DNA of 64,000 nucleotides from Verrucomicrobiota bacterium (GTDB lineage Bacteria; Verrucomicrobiota; Verrucomicrobiia; Opitutales; Opitutaceae): contig JAEKKV010000012.1 of assembly GCA_019510185.1 (NCBI GenBank), positions 226,463-290,462 on the forward strand, read 5' to 3'. The notes under the pieces were generated by a model. That model was given only the letters and a program-made list of their open reading frames with translations, made no database searches and was not told the origin of the DNA. This document shows, piece after piece, positions 18,290 through 27,854 of this stretch (position 1 is the first letter of the stretch; every line of letters begins with the position of its first letter). Both the position numbers and the translations under genes were made by a program.

Positions 18290-18907
18290 ATGGAGGCTGT
18301 GCTTGATCAACCGGTGTTGGTCCTCAATCGCCTGTGGCAGGCGGTGAACGTCGTCGGCGCCCGGCGCGCTTTTGCGCTGCTGGCCCGGGGGCATGCCAGC
18401 GTCGTCCATCATCACGAGGATGATTTCCGCATTTTCAACCTCATGGACTGGGTGGATTTCTCGCAGAGCAATCCGCCGATCGAGCACATGGACACGGTGC
18501 GCACGCCCCGCACCACGATCCGCCTGCCGCGCGTGATCCTGCTGGCCTATTTCGACCGTCTGCCGTGCAAGGAGCTCAAGCTCACGCGCAACAATGTCTT
18601 CGAGCGCGACAAGGAAACTTGCCAGTATTGCGGGAAGACTTTCGAGCGGGAGGACCTCAATCTCGACCACGTCATCCCGCGCGATTTCGGCGGCAAGACC
18701 ACTTGGGAAAACATTGTGTGCTCTTGCATCAAGTGTAACTCGAAGAAGGCCAATCGCCTTCCGCACGAGGCGCACATGCGGCTCATCCGCAAGCCGGTGC
18801 GCCCCAAGTGGCGGCCGGTCATCTCGCTGGTGCTGGGCAACCAGGAGCGCGAGCGTTGGAAGGATTTCCTGGATCTGGCCTACTGGAACGTGGAGCTGGA
18901 GGACTGA
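18290..18907 (+). CDS. HNH endonuclease family protein
   Basis: 205 residues. The HNH core is CQYCGK, then LNLDHVIPRDFGG (first His), then WENIVCSCIKCNSKKANR (Asn and the second Cys pair), giving a Zn-finger-supported HNH site. The N-terminal 110 residues (VLVLNRLWQAVNVV, AFALLARGHASVV) form the extension typical of the stand-alone HNH proteins found widely in bacteria, whose function is not established. No restriction or phage genes are nearby. GGAAG about 8 nt upstream of the ATG is a plausible ribosome-binding site. Confidence 0.88.
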   Translation: MEAVLDQPVLVLNRLWQAVNVVGARRAFALLARGHASVVHHHEDDFRIFNLMDWVDFSQSNPPIEHMDTVRTPRTTIRLPRVILLAYFDRLPCKELKLTRNNVFERDKETCQYCGKTFEREDLNLDHVIPRDFGGKTTWENIVCSCIKCNSKKANRLPHEAHMRLIRKPVRPKWRPVISLVLGNQERERWKDFLDLAYWNVELED

Positions 18908-18916
18908 GTTCCGCGG

Positions 18917-19825
18917 TCACGCCCGTTTTTTGAGGAAGGCAGCGACTGCGTCGGGCTGATCGGTGAAAAGGCCGTCGAGTCCGGTTTCATCCAGCAGGGC
19001 GTGCAGCGCGGCGTCGGCGGTCGGGAAACCTTTGGGCAGGGCGTCGGTGCGGAACGTGTAGCCGTGCACCGCCAAGCGGGCGGCATGGGCGGCGGTGACG
19101 AACGCCGTGCCGTCCACCTCAGGCAGAAGGCGATCCAGATTGATGGCGACGGCCGAGGCGTAGGTGGCGATGGCGCGGAGGCCATCGGGGGTGCGCATCC
19201 GGTCGTAATCGCAGGCGGCCTCGTTCCAGGCGTTTTCTCCGAGGAGCTGGGTGAGGCGAAGGGCGGTTTTAAAATCGGTGCGCAGGCGTTTGAGGACGGC
19301 GGGGTCGAAGCTTTCGACGATGACGGGATCGTCGGCGCGGGAGAGGCTGTGGCGGGCGAGGCAGGCGAGGGTGGTGGCGGCGAGATCGCGACCGGCGGCG
19401 GCGTGCCAAGCGGGGGATTTCAACTCCAGGTAGAGTTGCACGGTGCGACCGGCGGCGCGGTTGAGCGCGGCCAGCTGGTCGAGATGTTCGTCGAGAGTCG
19501 CGAGCGGTTCGGAGGGATGGGCGCGCGGAGCGGGGCCGGGCTGGCGCGGACCGATGCTCAGCGTGCGGAGTTCGGCCCAGTCGAGATCCAGCACGTAAGT
19601 GAGCCCATCCGCCCGCTGGCGGCCGGGAAAACGCGCGGCTGCGAGGGTGAGTTCATCGAGATGAAGATCGTGGCAGACGACGAGGGCGTTGTCGCGGGAG
19701 AGCACGACATCGAGTTCGATAAAATCGGCGCCTTGGGCATGCGCGAGGGCGGCGGAGGCGAGCGAATTCTCCGCCCGATAACCGCAGGCGCCGCGATGGC
19801 CGATGATCAGGGGGCGGGAAGGCAT
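18917..19825 (-). CDS. Glycerophosphodiester phosphodiesterase
   Basis: 302 residues, GDPD TIM-barrel family. It hydrolyses glycerophosphodiesters to glycerol 3-phosphate and an alcohol. Catalytic landmarks are GHRGACGYRAENS (His and Glu), FIELDVVLSRD (metal ligands) and VCHD (second His). The C-terminal barrel has the family-like GLFTDQPDAVAAFL. No signal peptide is visible, so it is probably cytosolic. It converges on the HNH gene (9 nt apart) and lies downstream of the kinase and small membrane protein on the same strand. Confidence 0.9.
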   Translation of the reverse strand: MPSRPLIIGHRGACGYRAENSLASAALAHAQGADFIELDVVLSRDNALVVCHDLHLDELTLAAARFPGRQRADGLTYVLDLDWAELRTLSIGPRQPGPAPRAHPSEPLATLDEHLDQLAALNRAAGRTVQLYLELKSPAWHAAAGRDLAATTLACLARHSLSRADDPVIVESFDPAVLKRLRTDFKTALRLTQLLGENAWNEAACDYDRMRTPDGLRAIATYASAVAINLDRLLPEVDGTAFVTAAHAARLAVHGYTFRTDALPKGFPTADAALHALLDETGLDGLFTDQPDAVAAFLKKRA

Positions 19826-19850
19826 GGAGCTCGGCCTGCGACGCGAATGC

Positions 19851-20027
19851 TTAATCGGGCTTTTGCTGGCGGATGACAGCGAAGACGATGACGGCGGCGA
19901 TGAGATCGGACGCGGCTACGACGAGGCGCAAGGGCAGGGGAAGCGGCAGGCGCAGAATGACCAGGGAGGACAGAATCAAAACCCCGATCGCCAACGTCAC
20001 GATCTGTTTTCTAGGGGAGGCGCTCAT
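19851..20027 (-). CDS. Small two-helix membrane protein coupled to the histidine kinase
   Basis: 58 residues starting MSASPRKQ. Two hydrophobic segments cover about residues 9-25 (IVTLAIGVLILSSLVIL) and 33-50 (LVVAASDLIAAVIVFAV), linked by an RLPLPLPLR turn. Its ATG overlaps the kinase stop codon as ATGA, indicating translational coupling. The conserved-looking reading frame, the overlap and the hydrophobic composition support a real gene. I do not recognise a family. A role in anchoring or sensing for the soluble kinase is a guess from position only. Confidence 0.6.
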   Translation of the reverse strand: MSASPRKQIVTLAIGVLILSSLVILRLPLPLPLRLVVAASDLIAAVIVFAVIRQQKPD

Positions 20028-21751
20028 ACGGTGAGAGGCAGGGCCAGGCGCATGGTGGTACCGGCCGGGCTGGTGGCGAGGAGCGTGATGTCGCCATGGT
20101 GGCTGAGGAGGATGCGCTTGGCGATGGCGAGGCCGAGGCCGGTGCCGTCGGCGCGGCCGGAGAGAAACGAGTCGAAGATGTGCTCGCGGAGCTCCGCCGG
20201 GATGCCGCGGCCGGTGTCGATGATATCCACGAGGGCAAAATGCGCGCCGGCGCGGTCCTCGGTGCCGCAGCGGATGGTGATGGTGCCCCCGTCGGGCATG
20301 GCCTGCATGGAGTTGAGCAGGAGATTGAGCACGACCTGCTGGATCTGGCCTTTGTGCACGTCGACCACGAGCTGGCGGGCGGGCGGCTCGAAGCGGAGGT
20401 GGATCTTGTTTTGGGCGAGCTTGAGGCGGATGAGCACGATCGTGTCGCCGATCATGTCGGCGAGCGACCAGCGCGAATGGATGCTGGCGGGAGCCTTGGC
20501 GAAACTCAGCACGCGCGAGACGATGGCTTCGAGCTGGTCGAGTTTTTCACTGATGACGCGGACGTCGGTGCGGCGGGGATCGTCCCCGGGAAACTCGAGG
20601 TTGAGGTAGCCGAAGAGGAGCTTGATGACCGTGAGCGGATTGCGGATCTCGTGGGCGATCTCGGCGGCGAGAAGACCGAGGGTGGTGAGCTGTTCGTTTT
20701 TGCGGAGGGATTCTTCGCTTTGGAAAACGCGCGAGTAGAGGCGGGAATTTTGCAGGGCGACGGCACCGAGACTGGCGAGGGCGGCGAGCAGGCGTTTCTC
20801 GTCGTTGTTAAAGCGATGGACGTGATCGGTGAACACGGCGAGCACCCCGATGACCTCGTTCTCGTAGAGCATGGGCGCCGCGAGGACGGAGCGCAGGCTC
20901 TCGTCGTGCGGGAGGTCGATGACGTCGCGGAACTCGGGGGACTGGATATTGGCGAACTCGACCTGCTTGCGCGTGTGGATGACGGAAGCGGTGAGGCAGG
21001 ATTCGAGCGGCAGGTTGGTTTCGGGCAGCGGAAGGATGACGGTGCTCGTGAGCGAGACGAGTTGCAGAGTCTGGCGCGGCGAGTCGTAGAGATAGAAGGC
21101 GCAGGCGCGGCTGTTGGTCATCAGGCGGGCGTCGCGCGTGATGGTGTCGAAAAGTTCCTGCTGCTCGAGTTTGCCGACGAGGGACTGGCCGATGGTGATG
21201 AGCGATTCGAGCTGACGGGCCTTGCCGCTGAGGTGGCGCAATTGCCAGAGGCGCTGCATGACGGCAGTCGCCTCCTCGGCGAGGCGGACGAGGAGGGCGA
21301 GGTCGGTCTCGGTGAAGCCGCCGAGAACATCGCTGTCGACGTTGATGACGCCGAGGACCTGACCGCCGCCTTCGAGCATGGGCACGGCCATCTCGCTGCG
21401 GACTTCCTGGCGCAGGGCGATGTAGCGCGAGTCGGCGGCAACGTTGGTGACGAGTTGGGGACGTCCGTGAAACGCCACCCAGCCGGTGATGCCTTGGCCG
21501 AGGCGCAGGCTGACTTCGTCGCTGTCGGGCGGGAGGCCTTGCAGGACGTCGATTTCAAGTTTTCCGGTGTCGGGATTGAGCAGCGAGATGGTGCCGGAGG
21601 AGGCGCGGAGGACGTCGATGGCGACGGCGAGGATGGCCGTGAGGGCTTCGCGCGGATCGTCGAGGCGGCCGGCGATGCTGCTGACGCGGTAGAGGGCCTC
21701 GTAGACCTTGGGATTGAGGGCCGGGAGCACTGGCTGGGGATCACTGGCCAC
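20024..21751 (-). CDS. Sensor histidine kinase with two GAF domains
   Basis: 575 residues from a GTG start. Two GAF domains cover about residues 25-170 and 190-345 (for example GQGITGWVAFHGRPQ and SVLAAPMLYENEVIGVLAVF). Then come the HisKA box EIAHEIRNPLTV with the phospho-acceptor His, the N-box VVLNLLLNSMQAM, and the ATP-lid motifs DTGRGIP and GTGLGLAIAKR. No transmembrane segment is visible, so it is a soluble NtrB-like sensor. No response regulator is adjacent, so it is an orphan. It is coupled to the small membrane protein downstream, and glnD lies upstream on the same strand, which makes a nitrogen-related signal conceivable but unproven. Confidence 0.9.
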   Translation of the reverse strand: MASDPQPVLPALNPKVYEALYRVSSIAGRLDDPREALTAILAVAIDVLRASSGTISLLNPDTGKLEIDVLQGLPPDSDEVSLRLGQGITGWVAFHGRPQLVTNVAADSRYIALRQEVRSEMAVPMLEGGGQVLGVINVDSDVLGGFTETDLALLVRLAEEATAVMQRLWQLRHLSGKARQLESLITIGQSLVGKLEQQELFDTITRDARLMTNSRACAFYLYDSPRQTLQLVSLTSTVILPLPETNLPLESCLTASVIHTRKQVEFANIQSPEFRDVIDLPHDESLRSVLAAPMLYENEVIGVLAVFTDHVHRFNNDEKRLLAALASLGAVALQNSRLYSRVFQSEESLRKNEQLTTLGLLAAEIAHEIRNPLTVIKLLFGYLNLEFPGDDPRRTDVRVISEKLDQLEAIVSRVLSFAKAPASIHSRWSLADMIGDTIVLIRLKLAQNKIHLRFEPPARQLVVDVHKGQIQQVVLNLLLNSMQAMPDGGTITIRCGTEDRAGAHFALVDIIDTGRGIPAELREHIFDSFLSGRADGTGLGLAIAKRILLSHHGDITLLATSPAGTTMRLALPLTV

Positions 21752-21917
21752 GGCGGGTGGTTTTGAAGGCTGTCATCGCAGGAACGACGATTTCAGCGAC
21801 GGCACGCATTGCTTCGCGGATCATGCTGGCATCGAAACGGAGCCGGCCGGCTGACGCCAGCCCAACCCGTTTCCATCCTCATGCCGGGACAGCCTGCGCA
21901 CCGTCGCCTGGTTTCAT

Positions 21918-24725
21918 TCAGACGGCGGCGGCCGTCTGCACGGGAGGGGCGATAATGGCGGCGAGGGACTCGCGCAGCGTGTGCAGGCGAGCGGTGTCCT
22001 CGGTGGGCTCGTGGTTGTCGCTTTCGATATAAAACGTGTCGATGGCGATGCCGCGTTCCGTGCCGATGCGGGCGAAGGTGATGTCGAAGCCGTGGTCGCT
22101 GATCGTCTTGGCCAGGCGGAAGAGGAGGCCGATCTCGTCGCGCGCCTGGACTTCCACGATGGTGCGATGCATCGAGAGCTCGTGGTAAACCTCTACGGTG
22201 GGAGGGAAGGAGGAGTGGATGGCTTCGCCGCTGGAAAGGGTGGTGTAGCGGTGCGTGGTCGCGTACTTCCTGGCTTGGGCGACGATGTCCGGATAAAGGT
22301 CTTTGTTCGCGACGAGGGCCTCCTCGACGGTGCGGGCGAAGATTTCTTGGGCCTTGGCGCTTTGCACGACGCCGCGGCCGGGCTCGACCACGTAAAAGGT
22401 GTCGATGGCGATATGGTCGCTGCGGGAGATGACCTTGGCGCCGAGGATGGAGAGTCCGGCGACGCTGAAGGCGCCGGCGAGCTTGTAGAAGAGTCCGGCG
22501 CGATCCCACGTGACGACGTTGACGACCGTGAGGGAGCGGTTGAGGTCGTCCTTCCAGTCGATGACGGGGTGGAGCGAGCCCACGGAGTCGGCTTGCGCGA
22601 TGGATTTCAGCAGGCCGTTCACCATGCGGATGTGCAGGGCGATCTCCGTCGTATCGGTATGGATGAAATACCGCTCGGGCAGGAGGTTGAAGTGCGCGGT
22701 GATCTCGTCCTGACTGATGTTCGGGATGTTTTGGGAGACGAGTTCCTGGTAAGTCATTTGGAGCCGGTGGGAGTTATGGGTGGCGATTTCGGCGCCATGG
22801 ATCAGGTGATCGAGCGTGGAGCGGTAGAGCGAGGTATGGAGGGCATCCTTGTAGCTGTTCCAAAGCCCGACCGAAGTGCCGCGGGCGTCGCAAAAGGTAT
22901 GGACGTAAAGGTACCGGAGTTTTTCGGCACTTTCGACCAATTCGGCAAACGCGGCGGCAGTGTTGGGATCATCAACATCCCGCTTCTGCCAAAAGCGTGC
23001 CATTATGAGATGATTTTTTATGACAAAGATGACGAGCTCGCTGCTTTCGGGGGAGATTTCCAGCCGCTTGAGGAGGGGGATGGCGATTTCGACGCCGCTT
23101 TCAGCATGTCCCTGAATGCCACGAGCCTTGCCAATATCGTGCAGGAGCAGAATCAGATAGAGCAGGGAGGGATTGGAGGTTTCGTGGAGCGTCGAGCGGT
23201 ATTTCAGCGTGATGGGCTCTGCCTCGGTGAAAATCTGGTCAAGTTCCCGGATGGCGTTCAGGGTATGAATATCGGCCGTGTAACGGTGATAAAATTCGTG
23301 CTGCACCAGGCAGGTGAGCCCGTCGAATTCAGGGATGAAGCGGCCGAGCACGCCCAGCTCATGCATGAGGCTGAGGGTGGGGTGCACGGCGCCGGCCTCG
23401 TCGAGGATGGCTTTGAAACTGGTGTTGGCGTCGGCCGAGCGGGTGACCTTGCGCGTGATGAGCGGCAGGGATTCGCGAATGAGCGTCTGCAGCGGGAAAT
23501 CGAGCTGGGCGTCGAGGCTCTGGCAGTGGCGGAAAACACGGATGAGGCGCACCGGGTCCTCGCGAAAAACATTGGGCGATTCGGCGCCGAGTTCCTGGCC
23601 GCGCAGGATGAAGCCGTCGATGTGCTTGGTGCGCTGGTTGCGCCGGGCGCGGACGGCTTCGCGAAACGAGCCGAGAAACCCGGTCTTGGGCTCCAGGGTG
23701 AGCGCGAGGCGGCTTTCGAGGATTTTTGAAATGCGAAAGATCGTCTGCGCGGAGCGGTAATAATCCCGCATGAAGTGTTCGACGCGGCCGAGCATGGTGT
23801 GCTGGGTGTATCCCAAGCCCTCGGCGATGCGCGGCTGGGCTTCGAGGTCGAGCACGTCGGTGGCCCGCTTTTTTTGAAAATGCAGCTCGTTGCGCACCCG
23901 GTGGAGAAATTCGTAGGCGCGCTGGAAATCGCGGAGCTCGTTTCGCCGGAGATAATTCTGGTCGGCGAGTTCCTGAATCTGGGAAATGCCCAGTTTAACC
24001 TGCGCCATCCAGAGGGCGTTGTGGAAATCGCGCAGGCCGCCGACGCCGTTCTTGATGTCGGGCTCCTGGAGGAAGACGGTGTCGCCGTATTTGGCGCGGC
24101 GGGTGGACTGGTCCTCGAGGCGGGCGGCAATGTAGCCTTTGGGATCTTCGCTGGTGTAGTAAACCTTGTAGGCCTGCTCGAAGCCGTTGAAGAGCATCGG
24201 CGAGCCGGCGAGAAGACGGGCTTCCAGCATCGCGGTCTTGCTCTGGATGTCCTTTCGCGCCTCGACGAAGACCTCGTCGATGGTGCGGGTCGAATGTCCG
24301 ACCTTCAGGCCGCAATCCCACAGGAGATAGAGAATTTCGTTGGTGAGATGCGCCTGCAGCGGCTGGACGACGGCGGCCTTGGCCTTGGCCGGAAACAGAA
24401 ACATGATGTCAATGTCGCTGAACGGATTAAGTTCGCCCCGGCCGTAGCCGCCGATGGCCAGCAGGGCTACGGGTGAGGCCGGTTTGCCATGCAGCCGCTC
24501 ATACGAATCGATCGCGTAATAAAAGAGATGGGCCAGCATCACATCGATCATGGCCGAGCGGCCCCGGGCAATCATCAGACCCGAATCGCCGGCGTCGTGG
24601 TGCATGCGGATCATCGCGCTTTCGAGGCGGAGAAACGTTTTGCAGGCGGCGAGGCGGCGGACGACCGGGACGTCTCCGGAAAAATTGAGGCGTTCGCGGG
24701 CGTGTTTCTGAATGCGACCGGACAT
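21918..24725 (-). CDS. glnD: [Protein-PII] uridylyltransferase / uridylyl-removing enzyme
   Basis: Nitrogen sensor that uridylylates or de-uridylylates PII in response to glutamine. 935 residues from MSGRIQKHAR; an upstream in-frame start is less plausible. The nucleotidyltransferase active site is GGYGRGELNPFSDIDIMFL (about residue 75). The HD domain has LLHDIGKARGIQGH (His-Asp pair), and two ACT domains lie at the C-terminus (WDRAGLFYKLAGAF and ARDEIGLLFRLAKTI). It is divergent from valS. It matches the sigma-54/urease nitrogen theme elsewhere in the window. Confidence 0.93.
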   Translation of the reverse strand: MSGRIQKHARERLNFSGDVPVVRRLAACKTFLRLESAMIRMHHDAGDSGLMIARGRSAMIDVMLAHLFYYAIDSYERLHGKPASPVALLAIGGYGRGELNPFSDIDIMFLFPAKAKAAVVQPLQAHLTNEILYLLWDCGLKVGHSTRTIDEVFVEARKDIQSKTAMLEARLLAGSPMLFNGFEQAYKVYYTSEDPKGYIAARLEDQSTRRAKYGDTVFLQEPDIKNGVGGLRDFHNALWMAQVKLGISQIQELADQNYLRRNELRDFQRAYEFLHRVRNELHFQKKRATDVLDLEAQPRIAEGLGYTQHTMLGRVEHFMRDYYRSAQTIFRISKILESRLALTLEPKTGFLGSFREAVRARRNQRTKHIDGFILRGQELGAESPNVFREDPVRLIRVFRHCQSLDAQLDFPLQTLIRESLPLITRKVTRSADANTSFKAILDEAGAVHPTLSLMHELGVLGRFIPEFDGLTCLVQHEFYHRYTADIHTLNAIRELDQIFTEAEPITLKYRSTLHETSNPSLLYLILLLHDIGKARGIQGHAESGVEIAIPLLKRLEISPESSELVIFVIKNHLIMARFWQKRDVDDPNTAAAFAELVESAEKLRYLYVHTFCDARGTSVGLWNSYKDALHTSLYRSTLDHLIHGAEIATHNSHRLQMTYQELVSQNIPNISQDEITAHFNLLPERYFIHTDTTEIALHIRMVNGLLKSIAQADSVGSLHPVIDWKDDLNRSLTVVNVVTWDRAGLFYKLAGAFSVAGLSILGAKVISRSDHIAIDTFYVVEPGRGVVQSAKAQEIFARTVEEALVANKDLYPDIVAQARKYATTHRYTTLSSGEAIHSSFPPTVEVYHELSMHRTIVEVQARDEIGLLFRLAKTISDHGFDITFARIGTERGIAIDTFYIESDNHEPTEDTARLHTLRESLAAIIAPPVQTAAAV

Positions 24726-24910
24726 GGAGGAGGGCTTAACGGCGATGAGGGAGCGACAAGCGATTGCGGACGAACGGCAACGGGCCGCAATGACCAAGAT
24801 GCATCCGCCGCGAGGCAATCACCAATTATACAGGGCCAATCCTCCGCTTGCCAGCGGCGGGCCCGGCTGGTTGCGTCAATTTTTACACAACCGCTTTCAA
24901 TCCTTTTTCC

Positions 24911-27679
24911 ATGGCCGAGATCACCAAGAGCTACGAATCCCGCGACGTTGAAGACAAGTGGTATGCCGCCTGGCAGGAAGCCAAGTGTTTCGCCGGGCAG
25001 GCCGCGCCCGGACAGGAGACGTACACCATCGTCATCCCCCCGCCCAACGTCACCGGTATCCTGCACATGGGGCACGTGCTCAACAACACCCTGCAGGACG
25101 TCCTCATCCGCCGCGCGCGTCTCGAAGGCAAGGCCGCCTGTTGGATTCCCGGCACCGATCACGCCGGCATCGCTACGCAGACGATGGTGGAAAAGCACCT
25201 CAAGAAAACCGAGGGCAAAGGCCGCCGCGACCTCGGCCGTGAGGAGTTCCTCAAGCGCGTCTGGTCCTGGCGCGACGAGAAGGGCGACATGATTCTCAAG
25301 CAGCTGCGCCAGCTCGGCTGCTCCTGCGATTGGGACCGCACGACGTTCACGATGGACCCGCATTACAGCCGCGCCGTCCTCACATCGTTCGTGAAACTCT
25401 TCGACGGCGGCCACATCTACCGCGGCAAGCGCATGGTCAACTGGTGCCCCGCCTCGCACACCGCGCTCTCCGACGAAGAAGTCGAGATGCGTCCGACCAA
25501 AGGCTTCCTTTACAAGCTCCGCTACGAGCTTGTCGAGCCGACCACCACGAAGGACGCCGAGGGCAACGAGGTGCCGCTCACGCATCTTATTCTGGAAACG
25601 ACTCGGCCCGAGACCATCGCCGCCGACGTCGCCGTCGCGGTGCATCCCGACGACGAACGTTACAAGCACCTCGTCGGTCGTAAGGTCTGGCGTCCGCTCG
25701 GCGAACGCGTGCAGATCCCCATCATTGCCGACATCGCCGTCGATCCCGCCTTCGCCGCCGGCGCGCTCAAGGTCACGCCCGCCCACGACAAGGTCGATTT
25801 CGAGATCGGCCAGCGCCACAAGCTGCCCGTCATCGACGCAATCAACGCGGACGGCACCATGAACGAGTTCGCCGGCCCCGAGTTGGCCGGCATGGAGCGC
25901 TTTGCCGCGCGCAAGAAAGCCGCCGAGATCCTGGAGCAACGCGGCAATCTCATCGAAGCGAAGCCGTACGAAAACAACGTCGGCTACTCGCAGCGCGCCG
26001 GCGTGCCCATCGAGCCGCGCCTCACCCAGCAATGGTGGCTGCGTTATCCCCGCGTCGAGGAGGCCAAGGCGGTCGTGCGCGACGGCCTCATCCAGATGCA
26101 CCCCGAGCGCTGGACGAAGGTCTATCTCAACTGGCTCGATAACATCCAGGACTGGTGCATCAGCCGCCAGCTCTGGTGGGGCCATCGCATTCCCGTGTGG
26201 TACGCGAAGGGCGTCGACCGCGAGAAACTCACCGAGGCCGATCTTCGCGATCCGAGGAAAATCCACGTTTCGCTCGAAGGCCCCGCCGACCCGCAAAACT
26301 GGGAGCAGGAGGATGATGTACTCGACACCTGGGCCTCCTCGTGGCTCTGGCCCTTCGGCACGCTCGGCTGGCCCGACGACGCCGCGCAGAAGGCCGCCAA
26401 TTTCGAGGCGTTCTACCCGACGACCACGCTCGCGACCGGCGCGGACATCATTTTCTTCTGGGTCGCCCGCATGATCATGGCCGGCCTGGAATTCTCCCGT
26501 CCCGGCGCGCCGGTCGAGCAACGTATTCCGTTCAAGCACGTCTATTTTAACGGCATCGTCCGCGACAAGCAGGGACGCAAGATGTCGAAGACGCTCGGCA
26601 ACTCGCCCGACCCGCTCGATCTCATCACCGCCTACGGCGCCGACGGTCTGCGCTTCGGCCTGTTGCAGATCGCGCCGCTCGGTCAGGACGTGAAGTTTGA
26701 CGAAACCCGCATCGAGGCCGGCAAACATTTCTGCAACAAGCTCTGGAACGCCTGCCGCTTCCGCCAGATGAGCGGCGAGATGAGCGACAACAGCTCGCTC
26801 GCGGCCATTCTCGGGCGCATCGATCCGGCTCGTTTCGACGACGACGACCATGCGTTGCTGGGCGCGCTGCTCGACACGATGGGCACGCTGGAGAAGAGCT
26901 TCGCGGAGTTCGAGTTCGCGACCGCCACGCAGCGCTTGTATTCGTTTTTCTGGAACGATTTTTGCGACTGGTATGTGGAGGTGGCCAAGGCCCGCCTGCA
27001 GGACCCGGCCGCGAAGGTTCACGTGCTCGCCGTGCAAGATCTCGTCATCCGCGAGTTCCTGCTTCTCTTCGAACCCTTTGCGCCCTTCATCACCGAGGAG
27101 CTCTGGCACCTGCTCGGCTATGGCGCGGAGAAGGCGTTTCTCCAGGAGACGCGGATCGAAACGGTTGCGACCCTCACCGCCGCGCTTGCCGGTCGCGGAG
27201 CGACGATTGACGGCGCGGCCGCCGGTCGCGTGGAGCAGCTGAAGCAGTTTTCCTCGCTGGCCCGCCAGCTCAAGGCCGACCAGGCCGTGGCGCAGAAACG
27301 CGACGTGAAGTTCCTGGCCCTGGCCGACACCGCCGGGTGGTCCGTGCTTGCGGCCAATGTTGCGAAACTTGCCCGCTTGGTGGGCGCCGCCTCGATCGAA
27401 CGCACCACCGCCGAGCCGGCGCTGCCCGCCATCGTTACACCGCTGGGCACCCTCTACCTCGATACCGGGGTGAAGGTTGATTCGGCCACCGAACGTGTCC
27501 GCCTGACCAAGGAGCTCGATCAGCTGGCGAAACATATCGCCGGCACCGAGGCCCGCCTCGGCAATATCGCGTTCACGAGTAAGGCTCCGCCGGCCGTTCT
27601 GGACGGTGCCCGCAAACAGCTCGCCGAACTTCAGGGTAAGCGCGCCGAAATCGAGCGCCTGCTCGTTGCGGTGGGCTAA
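24911..27679 (+). CDS. valS: Valyl-tRNA synthetase
   Basis: Charges tRNA-Val. 922 residues from MAEITKSYESRDVEDKW; a longer in-frame ORF from 24848 lacks family support. The class I signature HIGH is HMGH in PPNVTGILHMGHVLNN, and KMSKS is RKMSKTLGNSPDPLD. The editing (CP1) domain includes ETTRPETIAADVAVAVHPDD. The last about 65 residues form the coiled-coil tRNA arm (RLTKELDQLAKHIAGTEARL). A 13-bp hairpin follows the stop. Confidence 0.95.
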   Translation: MAEITKSYESRDVEDKWYAAWQEAKCFAGQAAPGQETYTIVIPPPNVTGILHMGHVLNNTLQDVLIRRARLEGKAACWIPGTDHAGIATQTMVEKHLKKTEGKGRRDLGREEFLKRVWSWRDEKGDMILKQLRQLGCSCDWDRTTFTMDPHYSRAVLTSFVKLFDGGHIYRGKRMVNWCPASHTALSDEEVEMRPTKGFLYKLRYELVEPTTTKDAEGNEVPLTHLILETTRPETIAADVAVAVHPDDERYKHLVGRKVWRPLGERVQIPIIADIAVDPAFAAGALKVTPAHDKVDFEIGQRHKLPVIDAINADGTMNEFAGPELAGMERFAARKKAAEILEQRGNLIEAKPYENNVGYSQRAGVPIEPRLTQQWWLRYPRVEEAKAVVRDGLIQMHPERWTKVYLNWLDNIQDWCISRQLWWGHRIPVWYAKGVDREKLTEADLRDPRKIHVSLEGPADPQNWEQEDDVLDTWASSWLWPFGTLGWPDDAAQKAANFEAFYPTTTLATGADIIFFWVARMIMAGLEFSRPGAPVEQRIPFKHVYFNGIVRDKQGRKMSKTLGNSPDPLDLITAYGADGLRFGLLQIAPLGQDVKFDETRIEAGKHFCNKLWNACRFRQMSGEMSDNSSLAAILGRIDPARFDDDDHALLGALLDTMGTLEKSFAEFEFATATQRLYSFFWNDFCDWYVEVAKARLQDPAAKVHVLAVQDLVIREFLLLFEPFAPFITEELWHLLGYGAEKAFLQETRIETVATLTAALAGRGATIDGAAAGRVEQLKQFSSLARQLKADQAVAQKRDVKFLALADTAGWSVLAANVAKLARLVGAASIERTTAEPALPAIVTPLGTLYLDTGVKVDSATERVRLTKELDQLAKHIAGTEARLGNIAFTSKAPPAVLDGARKQLAELQGKRAEIERLLVAVG

Positions 27680-27698
27680 CAGGCAGGTTTAAACCGAG

Positions 27699-27732
27699 AT
27701 AGGTGAGAGCGGGCAGGCGCGCTCTCACCTAT
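27699..27732. terminator. Hairpin after valS (candidate terminator without U-tract)
   Basis: A perfect 13-bp stem, ATAGGTGAGAGCG (27699-27711) with CGCTCTCACCTAT (27720-27732), has an 8-nt loop 19 nt after the valS stop. No T-run follows on either strand, so it may be a 3' stabiliser, a factor-dependent end or an operator rather than a classic terminator. Confidence 0.6.
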
Positions 27733-27744
27733 CAATCGGGCTCA

Positions 27745-27769
27745 AAATCCCCGAATTTAAAGGGGATTT
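27745..27769. repeat. AT-rich inverted repeat upstream of cysH
   Basis: AAATCCCC (27745-27752) and GGGGATTT (27762-27769) are exact reverse complements with a 9-nt AT spacer, inside a stretch of about 110 nt far AT-richer than the surroundings. It is a plausible operator or leader hairpin for cysH. No known sulfur riboswitch pattern was recognised. Confidence 0.5.
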
Positions 27770-27854
27770 AAGCTACATAATTCTAAAGGCTTAGATCTTT
27801 TACGGGATTTAATCTTTATTTAGGACATAAAGTAAGTATTCGTGTACTCACTTC

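Noticed and set aside
24611..27535. 974-residue ORF antisense to valS and overlapping the glnD start
   Set aside because: Composition is typical of a mirror frame, while valS carries all class I synthetase motifs.
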